In this document: piece after piece, positions 17,631 to 26,439 of the stretch
Layout of the letters: every line of letters begins with the position of its first letter
Numbering within the stretch: position 1 is the stretch's first letter
DNA from: a virus
Strand: one strand, 5' to 3'
DNA: 64,000 nt
IMG/VR virus record: IMGVR_UViG_3300023236_000006
Coordinates: 1 to 64,000 of that record
The notes under the pieces: generated by a model
What the model was told of the DNA's origin: nothing
Database searches by the model: none
The model's input: only the letters and a program-made list of their open reading frames with translations
Translations under genes and position numbers: made by a program

Positions 17631-19625
17631 TTAAGCTGTTAGGTCGCCGTAGACAACCCATGAGTCTGCAGACCTTTTAAGTATTGTAGCAGATGACCAC
17701 TGAGTGCGTAACTTATTTCCAGGAGTAAAGTTTAGAGTTACTCCGCTTGCTGGGGAAATAGTTACCTGACCAGAGCCAGTCTGAAGAATATCCATTGAAG
17801 CTCCTACTGGCCAGGCCAAGGAGGCGTTCGTTGGGATAGTAAATGTAGTTGCACTACCAGAGTTTACCTCAACCAAGTTGTCCTTGTAGTCGATGGTGTC
17901 TAGAGTGTAACTAGCAGTCTTTTCTGAGAATACTGTCAGGGAAGGCACTGCTGCTACAGTTTGAGTTGTTCCGTCTGCAAATACCACAGAAGCAGCACTT
18001 ACGACAGCAGCAGACAAATCTTTAACTGATAGGTCATCCAAGGATCCCTGGGCGAAGTTAATAGTTGTAGTTGGAACGTCAGTAACTCCCTTAAACAACT
18101 TCCAAGTATCAGAGGATGCATCTCTGGCAAAACCAGTTATTTGCTGAACTCCGTCATTGAATGTTGAGACAAAACCAAGGTCAACTGCATTTGTGACGTT
18201 TCCTTCTCCAAGTGCAATCAAAGGGTCAGTTGTTTCAAAATTTGCAGTATCGATTGTGGTTGTCGTTCCCGAAACAGTCAGATCTCCAGTAACAGTAAAG
18301 TCTCCAGTTATTGTCTGGCTTGCAGCCTCTGTAAGAACTAGCTTTGAGGTATCTGTAATTCCGTGCACCGAGGTAGTCTCGTCATTATGCGCTGTCAGAG
18401 CTAAAGCTGCAGTAGACTCTGCTGCATTCTGAGCTGTAGAAGCTGAGCCTGCTGCATCGTAGTTACCTGAAAGACCATCTGCATAACTCTCAGCATTTGT
18501 CTGTGCCGTACTCACGTCTGTGTTTGTGGCAAGCACCGAGGTGTCTGCAATACCGTGCACAGACGTAGTAGCGTCATTGTGAGACGTCAAAGCTGTTGAA
18601 GCTGTTAGCTCTGCAGCTGATTGTGCGTCATCTGCTTTGCTGCTTGCGTCTGTCGAAGAGGTCGCAATTGCATCAGATTCGGCTGTATCGGCGTAGGCCT
18701 GATATGCTGTAGTTATCGTTGTGCCTAGGTCGGTGATTGCTGCTTCTCTAGCCGTTGCCTCGGCAGCTACTGCCAAAGTGTACGCATCTAGGGTGTCTGA
18801 GCTATCTGCTGCGATGGCTAAGCCTCTGGCAGTTGTCTCCAGGTCTACAGCTTCTGAGATTGCATTGTCTCTGTTTATTACTTCATCTGCGATTTCAGAG
18901 TCAATATCTGCTCCCAGATCTGTTCTGGCAAGGGCTATACCTTCGTTAAGAGACGTTGTTGCGTCAATTACGCTTTGCTGGATGTCAGAGACAATCTGTG
19001 TTATGGTTGCTGCATAGTCTGAGTCATCGCCAAGTGCTGCTGCGAGCTCGTTTAGAGTGTCTAGTGCTCCAGGTGCACCACCAATAAGGTCACTGATCGC
19101 AGATTGAATTCTGGATGTTACTGTGTTTCCAGAAGTTCCGTCGATAGTTACGTCTCCAAGAAGCAAGTCTGCGGTCGCTGTGTAGCTTTGGTATGCCGAA
19201 GTAATAGCTGATTCACGGGCATCTGTGTAGGATGCTGCTGAAGTCTCTGCATCTGATTGGGCTAGATCTGCATAAGACTGCAAGGCAGTTTGCAAAGTAG
19301 AGACTTCTCCATCTGTATAAGAACCTGCAGCGGATATAGCTTCGGTCTTTGCGGTTGAGACTGCTAGACCGACGTTTGTGTAGAAGCTGGGGTCGTCATT
19401 TATAGCTGCTGCCAGCTCATTTAGAGTATTAAGAGTTTCTGGGGCTGCGTCAAGAATTGAGTCTATAGAACCGTAAGTGTACAGGTTCTCCCAATTGTTT
19501 GTTCCATCGCCCATTTTGAAACGGCCAGTGTCTGTCTCATAGCCGATCTCTCCGCCAGCTAAAACTGGGTTAATGCTGGTCCACTCTGCTGCGGTACCAC
19601 GCCTCTGTTGCATCCTTGTTGCCAT
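17631..19625 (-). CDS. Long coiled-coil tail fibre, Mtd-like N-terminus
   Basis: 664 aa. The N-terminus (MQQRRGTAAEWTSINPVLAG, then GEIGYETDTGRFKMG) is homologous to the fibre at 14221-15906. Residues 90-420 are Ala/Ser/Thr/Asp-rich heptad-like repeats (e.g. YADLAQSDAETSAASYTDAR), with a later repeated ALTSHNDATTSVHGIADTS unit. The C-terminal 90 residues are the shared terminal module. Likely a homotrimeric fibre. RBS AGGAG precedes the ATG. Confidence 0.8.
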   Translation of the reverse strand: MATRMQQRRGTAAEWTSINPVLAGGEIGYETDTGRFKMGDGTNNWENLYTYGSIDSILDAAPETLNTLNELAAAINDDPSFYTNVGLAVSTAKTEAISAAGSYTDGEVSTLQTALQSYADLAQSDAETSAASYTDARESAITSAYQSYTATADLLLGDVTIDGTSGNTVTSRIQSAISDLIGGAPGALDTLNELAAALGDDSDYAATITQIVSDIQQSVIDATTSLNEGIALARTDLGADIDSEIADEVINRDNAISEAVDLETTARGLAIAADSSDTLDAYTLAVAAEATAREAAITDLGTTITTAYQAYADTAESDAIATSSTDASSKADDAQSAAELTASTALTSHNDATTSVHGIADTSVLATNTDVSTAQTNAESYADGLSGNYDAAGSASTAQNAAESTAALALTAHNDETTSVHGITDTSKLVLTEAASQTITGDFTVTGDLTVSGTTTTIDTANFETTDPLIALGEGNVTNAVDLGFVSTFNDGVQQITGFARDASSDTWKLFKGVTDVPTTTINFAQGSLDDLSVKDLSAAVVSAASVVFADGTTQTVAAVPSLTVFSEKTASYTLDTIDYKDNLVEVNSGSATTFTIPTNASLAWPVGASMDILQTGSGQVTISPASGVTLNFTPGNKLRTQWSSATILKRSADSWVVYGDLTA

Positions 19626-19692
19626 AGTCTATTCTCCTACTTTTAGGGTGTCACGTTTAAGCCTTTTACTATTATACCAACTTTTTTTTAGG

Positions 19693-20151
19693 CTAATTGA
19701 AGTTATCTGAAACTGAGCCACCGTCAAGTACTGAATCCCATGATGTGGTTGAAACTCCTCCGCCATCCACTGGTGCTCCCTGTGGACTGGTGGGGGATGC
19801 TGCATCTGTAAATCTTGAAACTATCAGCCCAGAACCGTCAATCGAAGTGTCGTGAATGTGTTGTGGGATATTCTGGGTATCTTCTACTGAGGCCATAGTT
19901 ATCCAGGAGCCATCGTAAAAAACGTTTAGTCTCTGGGTAGCAGTGTCGAAGTAGTGGTCTCCATTAGTAGGGGAAACAGGAGCAATAGATTGTGCCTTAA
20001 AGCTAGAGTTTGCATTCTCTGTAAAATATTCCAAAGTTACAACATGGCTGCCCAATGTTGGAGATGCTGCGGTTATAGTTCCACCAATTACAGCGTCTCC
20101 AGATACCTGGATTCCATTTTTGACCTTAAAGTCTTTTTCGCTTAGCGCCAT
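19693..20151 (-). CDS. Short fibre/attachment protein
   Basis: 152 aa. The N-terminus KDFKVKNGIQVSGDAVIGG is shared with the next gene (KDFKVKAGLVVEG), so both may dock to the same baseplate site. Contains a PTNGDHYFDTATQRLNVFYDG strand pair common in phage fibres. Strong AGGAGG RBS. Role inferred from similarity to its neighbour. Confidence 0.7.
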   Translation of the reverse strand: MALSEKDFKVKNGIQVSGDAVIGGTITAASPTLGSHVVTLEYFTENANSSFKAQSIAPVSPTNGDHYFDTATQRLNVFYDGSWITMASVEDTQNIPQHIHDTSIDGSGLIVSRFTDAASPTSPQGAPVDGGGVSTTSWDSVLDGGSVSDNFN

Positions 20152-20186
20152 CTATTGCTTCCTCCTGCCTCTATTGTTGTGTGAAA

Positions 20187-21743
20187 CTATACTACTAGTG
20201 TACCAACAACTGTAACATCTGTGCCGTTGTTAAGGGTTGTAACTAGTAGCTGAACTGTGTTCCCATCCATACCTGCAGAAAGAGTTGATAGAGAACCATT
20301 AGTTCCTACTACTCCGTACTCGGTAATGGAAATGTTGTTTGCTGTGTCCAAAGTTAAAAGAACCTTTGAAACTTCTGTGTGCACACCTGAAGCAGATTTT
20401 ACTACAAATTCTGCTGTCCTGTAGGAAGTACCGCTAAAGGAATATCCTACGACTTGACTTGCGGTAGAGACTGTTTGAGTAGCAGCTACTTGAGTTGCAA
20501 CTGAGTTAAGGTCTACCTCTGTAAAGTTAGGGACTACTGCTTCCAGAGCGGTAACCGCACGTGCACTTGAGAAGTACAAGTTTGTGGAACCTTCTACCAA
20601 ATCGTCCGTGTCAGAATCTGCTACTCCGTTTTCTGCAACAAGAGTCAGAGAACCAAGAGCATCATCGTAAGTCACGGTAATGTTTTGGTGTGAACCAGCA
20701 GCAATGGAGGCTGCAACAGCATCCTGAGCTCTTTCATCAGTGAAATAGAAGTTTGAAGAACCTTCTTCTATAGCGTCTGTATCTAGGGCGTCAACAGCTG
20801 TAGTAATAGCTGTGTTACGACTGCTAACCTCTGTGGCAATTTCGGTGTCAGTGTAGCTATTTGCTTCTGACTCTGCTGTGTCGGCTTTAGCAGTTGCATC
20901 TGAAGCTGCGGTAGAGATCGCATCGGCTTCAGCGGTGTCTGCATAAGCTTGGTAGGCTGTAGTGATAAGACCTTCACGGGTGTCTGTGTAGTCCTTAGCT
21001 GTTACAAGACCTGCTGCAATGTCGTTAACTACTGTTGCTGAGAAGTTTTGGTCATCGGCAATAGCCTCTGCTAGTTCATTAAGAGTGTCTAGAAGCTCTG
21101 GGGCTCCTCCGACTAGAGCTGCGATTGCAGAGTCTGCATATGTGTTTGCATCAGCTTCTGCTGTATCTGTGTAGCTTTGGTATGCAGAAGTAATAGCTGA
21201 TTCACGAGCGTCTGTGTAAGAGGCAGCAGAAGTCTCTGCATCTGACTGAGCTAGATCGGCATAAGACTGCAAGGAAGTTTCTAGAGTAGAAATTTCTCCG
21301 TCTGTGTAAGAAGCAGCTTCGGTTACAGCTTCACTCTTAGAGGTACCAACCTCTACATCGGTAGCAAATGCTGAGTCTAAGGTGATTGCAATTGATACGT
21401 CAGATGTTCCATCAAAAGATACAGAACCGACAGCATCTCCACTTACGGAGATAGTCCTCGGAGTCTCTAAAGCTGTTGAGGTATCAGAGTTTCCAGTTAC
21501 GTCACCAGTAAGGCTTCCGACTATGTCTGCAGTTATTACTCCTGCTGAAAAGTCTGAGTTCTCGTCACGCTTCACTACAGTATTTGGAGTCGATGCTGAT
21601 GTAGCTGTTCCCCCAATAGTGTTTACGATGAAGTCTATGCTGGCCTGAGCCTCTGTTAGTACGCTATAGCCATTAATGGTACCTGAGGCACCCTCAACGA
21701 CTAAGCCAGCTTTTACCTTAAAATCTTTATTAACTGTTGCCAT
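20187..21743 (-). CDS. Coiled-coil tail fibre
   Basis: 518 aa. N-terminal docking segment as in 19693-20151. Residues 125-330 are coiled-coil repeats nearly identical to those of 17631-19625 (SYTDARESAITSAYQSYTDT occurs in both, with slight changes), indicating recombination or duplication. The C-terminus (about 420-518: ISITEYGVVGTNGSLSTL) resembles the whole C-terminal half of 21762-22208. RBS ggaga 9 nt before the ATG. Confidence 0.8.
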   Translation of the reverse strand: MATVNKDFKVKAGLVVEGASGTINGYSVLTEAQASIDFIVNTIGGTATSASTPNTVVKRDENSDFSAGVITADIVGSLTGDVTGNSDTSTALETPRTISVSGDAVGSVSFDGTSDVSIAITLDSAFATDVEVGTSKSEAVTEAASYTDGEISTLETSLQSYADLAQSDAETSAASYTDARESAITSAYQSYTDTAEADANTYADSAIAALVGGAPELLDTLNELAEAIADDQNFSATVVNDIAAGLVTAKDYTDTREGLITTAYQAYADTAEADAISTAASDATAKADTAESEANSYTDTEIATEVSSRNTAITTAVDALDTDAIEEGSSNFYFTDERAQDAVAASIAAGSHQNITVTYDDALGSLTLVAENGVADSDTDDLVEGSTNLYFSSARAVTALEAVVPNFTEVDLNSVATQVAATQTVSTASQVVGYSFSGTSYRTAEFVVKSASGVHTEVSKVLLTLDTANNISITEYGVVGTNGSLSTLSAGMDGNTVQLLVTTLNNGTDVTVVGTLVV

Positions 21744-21761
21744 TTTTTTTTAATCTCCTAG

Positions 21762-22208
21762 TTAGGCCTTGAGACCCATGCGAGCAAATCGCACGGTCAC
21801 TGGCTTGATTACTGAATCAGGGGTCACCGTCAATGCAACGGTATCTCCAGTTCTAGAAACATCGATGGTGCCCATATTCCCATCATTGTCTATTACTCCG
21901 TACTCTGTGACAGATATATCTGTGCCGTCTACCAGTATGGAAAGTTCTGTTGCGTAAAACTTATTGTCTCCGAATGAAGTCTTTGAGATTGAAACCAAGT
22001 ACTTAACAAGTCTCCACTGACTAGCGTCAAAGCTGTCAATTACCGTGATGTTTTCAATACCAGCAATAGTGTTCTCGTTGTTTCCAGCGGTTCCCAGATC
22101 AGTTGCCTGGCCTGCTGCTGTGTCTATCAGGTCTTGATAGTCCGCCTGTTCTGGGCGGTCGCCAGTCTCGAACCTGGTCTTTACATAAGGGATTGATACT
22201 CTAGCCAT
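21762..22208 (-). CDS. Fibre tip-like protein
   Basis: 148 aa. Residues 55-148 (YLVSISK...ATELSILVDG, ISVTEYGVIDNDGNMGTIDV) are homologous to the C-terminal domain of the adjacent fibre, so it may be a separate tip subunit. TATAAT is exactly 6 nt before the ATG (22215-22220), predicting a leaderless mRNA. Confidence 0.7.
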   Translation of the reverse strand: MARVSIPYVKTRFETGDRPEQADYQDLIDTAAGQATDLGTAGNNENTIAGIENITVIDSFDASQWRLVKYLVSISKTSFGDNKFYATELSILVDGTDISVTEYGVIDNDGNMGTIDVSRTGDTVALTVTPDSVIKPVTVRFARMGLKA

Positions 22209-22240
22209 GTATATATTATAGTGGGTATTTTTTAAAGTTT

Positions 22241-22546
22241 TTAAAGTATATAGTTGTTCAGACCCAGTATGGCAATTCCAATGGGAGCAGGGTGGCTGGG
22301 GCCGTAAGCCACTCCCAAATTGGTTATTCTCACCCGAAATGGGAGTCTTTCAGATACTAAAGCTGCTCTTTCGTTAGCGAAGGATTTTGAGTTTGAAAAA
22401 TGTGCGGACTGGACCTTTTCGGTGTTATGGACAAGGTCTGTTATCTTCAGAGATGTTGACTCACCAGAAAGTAATGTGGCTTTAGGGAAGAACTTTGTCT
22501 GCATCTCAACTTTTTGAGTTTGCTTAAGAATAGCTGATGAAGCCAT
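22241..22546 (-). CDS. Unknown small baseplate-region protein
   Basis: 101 aa. Helical Lys/Gln-rich N-terminus, beta C-terminus (FRVRITNLGVAYGPS, PIGIAILGLNNYIL). Start overlaps the upstream stop at 22546. Not recognised. Confidence 0.55.
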   Translation of the reverse strand: MASSAILKQTQKVEMQTKFFPKATLLSGESTSLKITDLVHNTEKVQSAHFSNSKSFANERAALVSERLPFRVRITNLGVAYGPSHPAPIGIAILGLNNYIL

Positions 22547-22920
22547 TATTTTGTTACATCCTCAAAGATTACTAAGCTGCCACTTGCAACTGTCCATACG
22601 TAGAGTGCTGGGTTGGACGTTAGCTGTATATCGAAGACATCTCCTGTTTCTAAAATTTCTGACTGAGAGGACAGAAGAGAAACCGTAAACTCTCCTGGGG
22701 CCTCTCCTAAGATTGCTGAGGGGTTCAAAGACATAACCAAGGTCCCAGCTCTTTTTATGTCCATCTTTATGTCCCAGTCGGGAATGTTTAAGGAAACCCT
22801 ATTGTCGTCAGTTACGTATACCCGAAATGACGCCGTGTCACCACGGACAACCGTCCAAGATACTTTTGGTGGAGTGTTTCCTACTTCGTATGAGTTCGTT
22901 GATCCTCTTTGGGTTGCCAT
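22546..22920 (-). CDS. BppU-like baseplate protein (paralog 1)
   Basis: 124 aa. Pattern VRGDTASFRVYVTDD ... NIPDWDIKMDIKR ... VFDIQLTSN ... GSLVIFEDVTK, an Ig-like fold seen at the N-terminus of phage baseplate upper proteins. Two paralogs lie at 27089-27466 and 28911-29297. The ATG at 22920 is preferred over an upstream in-frame ATG because TATAAT (22927-22932) lies exactly 6 nt before it. Confidence 0.75.
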   Translation of the reverse strand: MATQRGSTNSYEVGNTPPKVSWTVVRGDTASFRVYVTDDNRVSLNIPDWDIKMDIKRAGTLVMSLNPSAILGEAPGEFTVSLLSSQSEILETGDVFDIQLTSNPALYVWTVASGSLVIFEDVTK

Positions 22921-22961
22921 AGTAAAATTATACCATAATACTTTAAGATTACATCGCAAGG

Positions 22962-22990
22962 TTGATTTAGGACCATAATCCTGGTATAAT
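22962..22990 (+). promoter_or_regulatory. Promoter of the lysozyme-like gene
   Basis: TTGATT, 17-nt spacer, TATAAT. The predicted start is within 2 nt of the ATG at 22999. It is divergent to the minus-strand promoter at 22927-22932 and lets this gene be expressed independently of the tail genes. Confidence 0.8.
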
Positions 22991-22998
22991 GTTATCTT

Positions 22999-23586
22999 AT
23001 GGACAAAAAAGCCATTGTTTCCCTTGGTCTCGTCGCAGGAATTTTGACTGGTGTTAGCCAGTGTAACGAAATTGAAACCCCACGAGCCTTTGCTAAAGAA
23101 TTAGAAATCACACAAACACTTTCTGTCGGCAACAGAATGAACCTTATAGAAGTATTACCAGAATCTAGAAGTTTTTCCAGGCTAGAGGTTTCTATCAAAA
23201 CAACCCAGCCCTGGCTTAGAGAAGATTTTCAGAAGATGGTCTTGTCTGACACAGATCTTATATCAGTTTTAGAGAACGCTGGATTTTCTGGTAAAGGGTT
23301 GCAGATGGCTTGGGCTGTAGTAAAGCTTGAATCAACAAACAGGCTCTATGCTCATAACCAAAACTCAAGTACTGGAGACAACTCTTACGGTCTTTTTCAG
23401 ATCAACATGATTGGGAGCATGGGTCCAGCAAGACTTAAGCAACATGGTCTTAAAACTAATGAAGAACTCTTTAGCCCTGAAGTAAACTCTAGAGTTGCAT
23501 ATGTAATCTCTGACGGAGGCTCTTCCTGGAGTGCTTGGACTACTAGCGAAAAAGCTAAGGCTATGCTTAATCAGTTTCCTGGTTAG
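22999..23586 (+). CDS. Secreted lysozyme/transglycosylase-like muralytic enzyme
   Basis: 195 aa. A hydrophobic N-terminus (AIVSLGLVAGILTGV) with a possible cleavage site after PRAFA suggests export. Residues 95-190 form a lysozyme-superfamily domain: catalytic-type Glu in VVKLESTNRLYAHN, then GDNSYGLFQINMIG, the SLT/goose-lysozyme signature. Likely endolysin or virion-associated peptidoglycan hydrolase. It is the only plus-strand gene inside the tail cluster and its 3' end overlaps the convergent gene by 20 bp. Confidence 0.8.
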   Translation: MDKKAIVSLGLVAGILTGVSQCNEIETPRAFAKELEITQTLSVGNRMNLIEVLPESRSFSRLEVSIKTTQPWLREDFQKMVLSDTDLISVLENAGFSGKGLQMAWAVVKLESTNRLYAHNQNSSTGDNSYGLFQINMIGSMGPARLKQHGLKTNEELFSPEVNSRVAYVISDGGSSWSAWTTSEKAKAMLNQFPG

Positions 23587-23818
23587 ACTTACCCCATTTA
23601 TGTAATGGGCATTCTGCTTCTGCAAGAGTAACCTTAACTTTCATAAAGCACTTACATTCGTCGCATTGTTTTGTTGGTAAAAGTTTTGGGCAGGCCTTGC
23701 AGATGCTGTATCTCTCTTGGGCAACAGACTTGTCTGCGTAAACTGTGTTGGGGTTTAAAAGATCCCAAGGTCTGGTGTCTCCTAGTTTTTCTTTGTACCT
23801 GTCCCACGCATTAGTCAT
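23567..23818 (-). CDS. Small zinc-binding protein (paralog 2)
   Basis: 83 aa. TRPWDLLNPN, then CKACPKL, CDECKCFM and CPLHKW: the same Cys layout as 11600-11860 and 30965-31171. In CPLHKW the Gly of CP(I/V)GKW is His. Located directly downstream, convergent with the lysozyme-like gene. Its start overlaps the end of the next upstream gene. Confidence 0.7.
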   Translation of the reverse strand: MTNAWDRYKEKLGDTRPWDLLNPNTVYADKSVAQERYSICKACPKLLPTKQCDECKCFMKVKVTLAEAECPLHKWGKSNQETD

Positions 23819-24041
23819 CTATCTCGTACCCTGGCCCCTCATCATCACCTAAAAACGGAGGAAGAAACTCTCCATCTCGATACTTCCAACCTAAAGAAAC
23901 TTGAGACTCATCTGTCTCTATGATTACGGGTCCTGAGCGCAAGCCAGCGATAACCGCTTTATTGTATGATTGCTCGTCGTCTACAGCAAAGACTGTTGAA
24001 ACATCTTCTCCCACTACAAATGCAAAATATCTAATACCCAT
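23811..24041 (-). CDS. Conserved small tail-region protein
   Basis: 76 aa. Features FAFVVGEDVSTVFAVDD and a C-terminal GEFLPPFLGD, a combination I recall from short proteins near phage fibre genes. Function unknown. TATACT (24048-24053) lies 6 nt before the ATG, so the mRNA is leaderless. Confidence 0.65.
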   Translation of the reverse strand: MGIRYFAFVVGEDVSTVFAVDDEQSYNKAVIAGLRSGPVIIETDESQVSLGWKYRDGEFLPPFLGDDEGPGYEIDD

Positions 24042-24059
24042 ATACAGAGTATAACATAT

Positions 24060-24875
24060 CTAGCAGGGGTTGGTCCAGCTTCGTACAGATGAGCTACAGT
24101 CACAGGCTGTGCACCTTATGGCTTGGACTTGGGTGCCGCCAGTGCAGGCACCACTCCAGGTAGCCCCACAGCCAGCCGTGCATTTGCATCTTACGGGCTC
24201 TGGTGGACGTGGAACTGGGACACAGTTTCTAGATGTTGATGAGGCTGGTTGGCAGCCAGAGTTAAAGATACAGACGCTGTACCAGGCGTTACCAGAGGCG
24301 CAACCTGAATCAGAGCCCGAGTAAGTATAGCTTCCATTGGTGCATGATGTACAGTTAGAGGGGACAGGCGGTGGGGGCGGTGGGGCATTTTGATCAGCAC
24401 AGGCTTGAGAGGGTACTGATGATTCTTGCTGTCCTGAAAAGCAAACTGAGTATCCAGAGGAGGAGGTTCCATCGGAGTAATTATAGCGGTACGTTGTTAC
24501 GTTCTGAGTTCCTACAATAGTTACATAATTGTTTCCCACACAGGTTTGTGAAATGATTCCTGTTGCAAGAACTGTACCACAGTTAGGACCAGTGTTTGTA
24601 GATACTAGGTAAGGTCCTGAGGGGGCGCTTGGGGCAGTATAGAGGTATACAGCAAACCCTATGGTGCTTTCGTAATCTACAAGAGTTCCAGAAGGCGTTG
24701 TTTGAGAGGCTAGTTTTCCGTTTTGACTTGAGGACCCACTAGTGCTTCCCTGAGTCCCAATTTCAAGTCCAGAATTCTGGATTGCTATGTGAGCTTGGGA
24801 TACTGTCAATCCTATAATTGAAGGTACTGCGACCATACCTTTAGAGGATGCAAACTTTCCACCTATGCCTATCAT
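24060..24875 (-). CDS. Tail protein with PASTA and Cys-rich domains
   Basis: 271 aa. Residues 16-75 form a PASTA-like domain (VPSIIGLTVSQAHIAIQNSG, then TPSGTLVDYESTIGFAVYL). PASTA modules bind peptidoglycan and beta-lactams in actinobacterial and firmicute kinases. A Pro8 stretch (near 165) leads to a C-terminal domain with about 15 Cys in C-x2-C and C-x-C patterns. A cell-wall-binding tail tip is the simplest reading. RBS GGAGG 5 nt before the ATG. Confidence 0.75.
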   Translation of the reverse strand: MIGIGGKFASSKGMVAVPSIIGLTVSQAHIAIQNSGLEIGTQGSTSGSSSQNGKLASQTTPSGTLVDYESTIGFAVYLYTAPSAPSGPYLVSTNTGPNCGTVLATGIISQTCVGNNYVTIVGTQNVTTYRYNYSDGTSSSGYSVCFSGQQESSVPSQACADQNAPPPPPPVPSNCTSCTNGSYTYSGSDSGCASGNAWYSVCIFNSGCQPASSTSRNCVPVPRPPEPVRCKCTAGCGATWSGACTGGTQVQAIRCTACDCSSSVRSWTNPC

Positions 24876-24883
24876 CTTGCCTC

Positions 24884-25519
24884 CTAGGCAGTAAGGTCGC
24901 CCATCAGCATCCAGACGTCTGCTTCTTTTTTGACCAGAATAGCCTGAGAGATCTGTGATGCTGTTTTCCTATTATTGTTCTTGCTTAAGATTGTAGTTGT
25001 ATTAGTCTCTATAGGGGAGAAGACAATGCTTCCAGTTCCAGTTTGGATAAAAGCAAATTGAGTTCCTATAGGGTATGAAACGGAAGCGTTGGTAGGAATA
25101 GAAACTCCAACTTGGGAAGAAGATGTCATCATAAATGTCTTACCTCCGTCCCCCAACGTCAAGGAGTAGTTTGAGGTTTTTTCTACAAGGTTTGCGTTGT
25201 CTCCATAAACTCTCCAAGTACCGTTGTGGTAATACTGAATGTTGTTTACCTGTTTTCCTGAAGTATCGGTTCTTAAGAAAGCTACTACACCATTGACGGG
25301 TGTGGGGATAGCTATGTCTCTTTCTGCTGGTCCCGAGAAATTGTTAACTCCAGCTTTGGACCCAACAACTTGGTCAAAGGATACGGAATTAGAAAACCTG
25401 TGGCTTCCTGACCAGCTATAGTCTTCTGAAGTGTTTGCAGAGCCAGCTACGGGGAACCACGTATCAGTTCCTTCGTCATATACATATGCAACTTTTCCTG
25501 CTGAGCTAACTGTTGACAT
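24884..25519 (-). CDS. Short fibre with the shared C-terminal module
   Basis: 211 aa. N-terminal half reads like a fibre head-group (FDQVVGSKAGVNNFSGPA, RVYGDNANLVEK). The last 90 residues (SIPTNASVSYPIGTQFAFIQ ... WMLMGDLTA) are the terminal module found in the fibres at 14221 and 17631. Overlaps the upstream gene. Confidence 0.75.
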   Translation of the reverse strand: MSTVSSAGKVAYVYDEGTDTWFPVAGSANTSEDYSWSGSHRFSNSVSFDQVVGSKAGVNNFSGPAERDIAIPTPVNGVVAFLRTDTSGKQVNNIQYYHNGTWRVYGDNANLVEKTSNYSLTLGDGGKTFMMTSSSQVGVSIPTNASVSYPIGTQFAFIQTGTGSIVFSPIETNTTTILSKNNNRKTASQISQAILVKKEADVWMLMGDLTA

Positions 25520-26439
25520 TATGCAACCTCCTTGGCAATAGCCTGAATTATATAGTTTCCGTCAAAAGTTATAGTCTCTGTAGTTGAGTTAAACATTACA
25601 TAGGAAATAACTGAGCCTTCTACTTGTCCATGCGTGTCTACCAACACTACATGAGGAGGGGTAGCTCCTCCAGAAAAGTAAACTTTTCCAACAGGTGTGG
25701 GAGCAGCAAAGTTTCCGTTTAGGACACGAGCTATCTGGATGTCTCCTGCGGTTGTTGAAGTGGACTGAAAGCCAAAAGAAAACTGGACTTCTATTTTTGT
25801 CATTCCGTTTGTAACGGGTAGCGTTGCAGCAAAAGGCACTCCATCTGCACCTTCTATATACCCAAAAATTGTCGAGACTCCGAATCCTGTGGCAGTCGTT
25901 GCGTCTAGACCTATGACGTCAGTACCCAAGCCCGAAAGGCTTTTTTCTGTATAGGATCCTGGAGCAGTGGCTGAGCCACCTTGTGAAGATACGGGCACGA
26001 ACTCTACTCCTGTGTAGATGCTTAGCTCTGCTGGGCTAAGAGATGAATCTGCCCATAGCATTCCTGCTATTAAGTTTTCTGTTGGCTCTACAGGGTCATA
26101 GATGGCTGATAGCTGGGTATTTGAGAAAACTGCTGCAGTGGAATTTGACTTTACGAATACGAACCCGTCTTCAGGGGTTGGGGGCAGTGTAGGCCCAAAG
26201 TCTGAACCTATCCCTCTGCTAGCTTGTACCTGGACTTGCGTCTTAAGATTTTTTAAGTGACCAGCCAGAGAGTTTTCCAAAATTTCTGAGTTTTGAGTTG
26301 GGGTTGTTAAAGTCCCATAGTGAAAATACTTTAGGGCCTCTTGAATGTTTGCATCTTCTGACAACTCTGGAATCTGAGTGTTGTAAAGCTCTCCAGTTTC
26401 TTCAACTGGGTCATAGTTAGAATTTATGTTTTCAGACAT
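25519..26439 (-). CDS. Tail fibre / baseplate protein
   Basis: 306 aa. N-terminal NIQEALKYFHYGTLTTP segment, then Ser/Thr/Gly-rich beta structure. Overlaps both neighbours by start/stop contact. No catalytic motif. Placed among baseplate and fibre proteins by context and composition. Confidence 0.65.
   Translation of the reverse strand: MSENINSNYDPVEETGELYNTQIPELSEDANIQEALKYFHYGTLTTPTQNSEILENSLAGHLKNLKTQVQVQASRGIGSDFGPTLPPTPEDGFVFVKSNSTAAVFSNTQLSAIYDPVEPTENLIAGMLWADSSLSPAELSIYTGVEFVPVSSQGGSATAPGSYTEKSLSGLGTDVIGLDATTATGFGVSTIFGYIEGADGVPFAATLPVTNGMTKIEVQFSFGFQSTSTTAGDIQIARVLNGNFAAPTPVGKVYFSGGATPPHVVLVDTHGQVEGSVISYVMFNSTTETITFDGNYIIQAIAKEVA

Noticed and set aside
18157-19017. Plus-strand frames opposite the coiled-coil fibre
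   Set aside because: Antisense of Ala/Ser/Thr repeats, no RBS, wrong strand for the operon.
14221-19625. A diversity-generating retroelement, because two fibres have Mtd-like N-termini
   Set aside because: No reverse transcriptase, template repeat or variable repeat with adenine-biased pattern was seen in the window. The Mtd-like domain alone is common in fibres.
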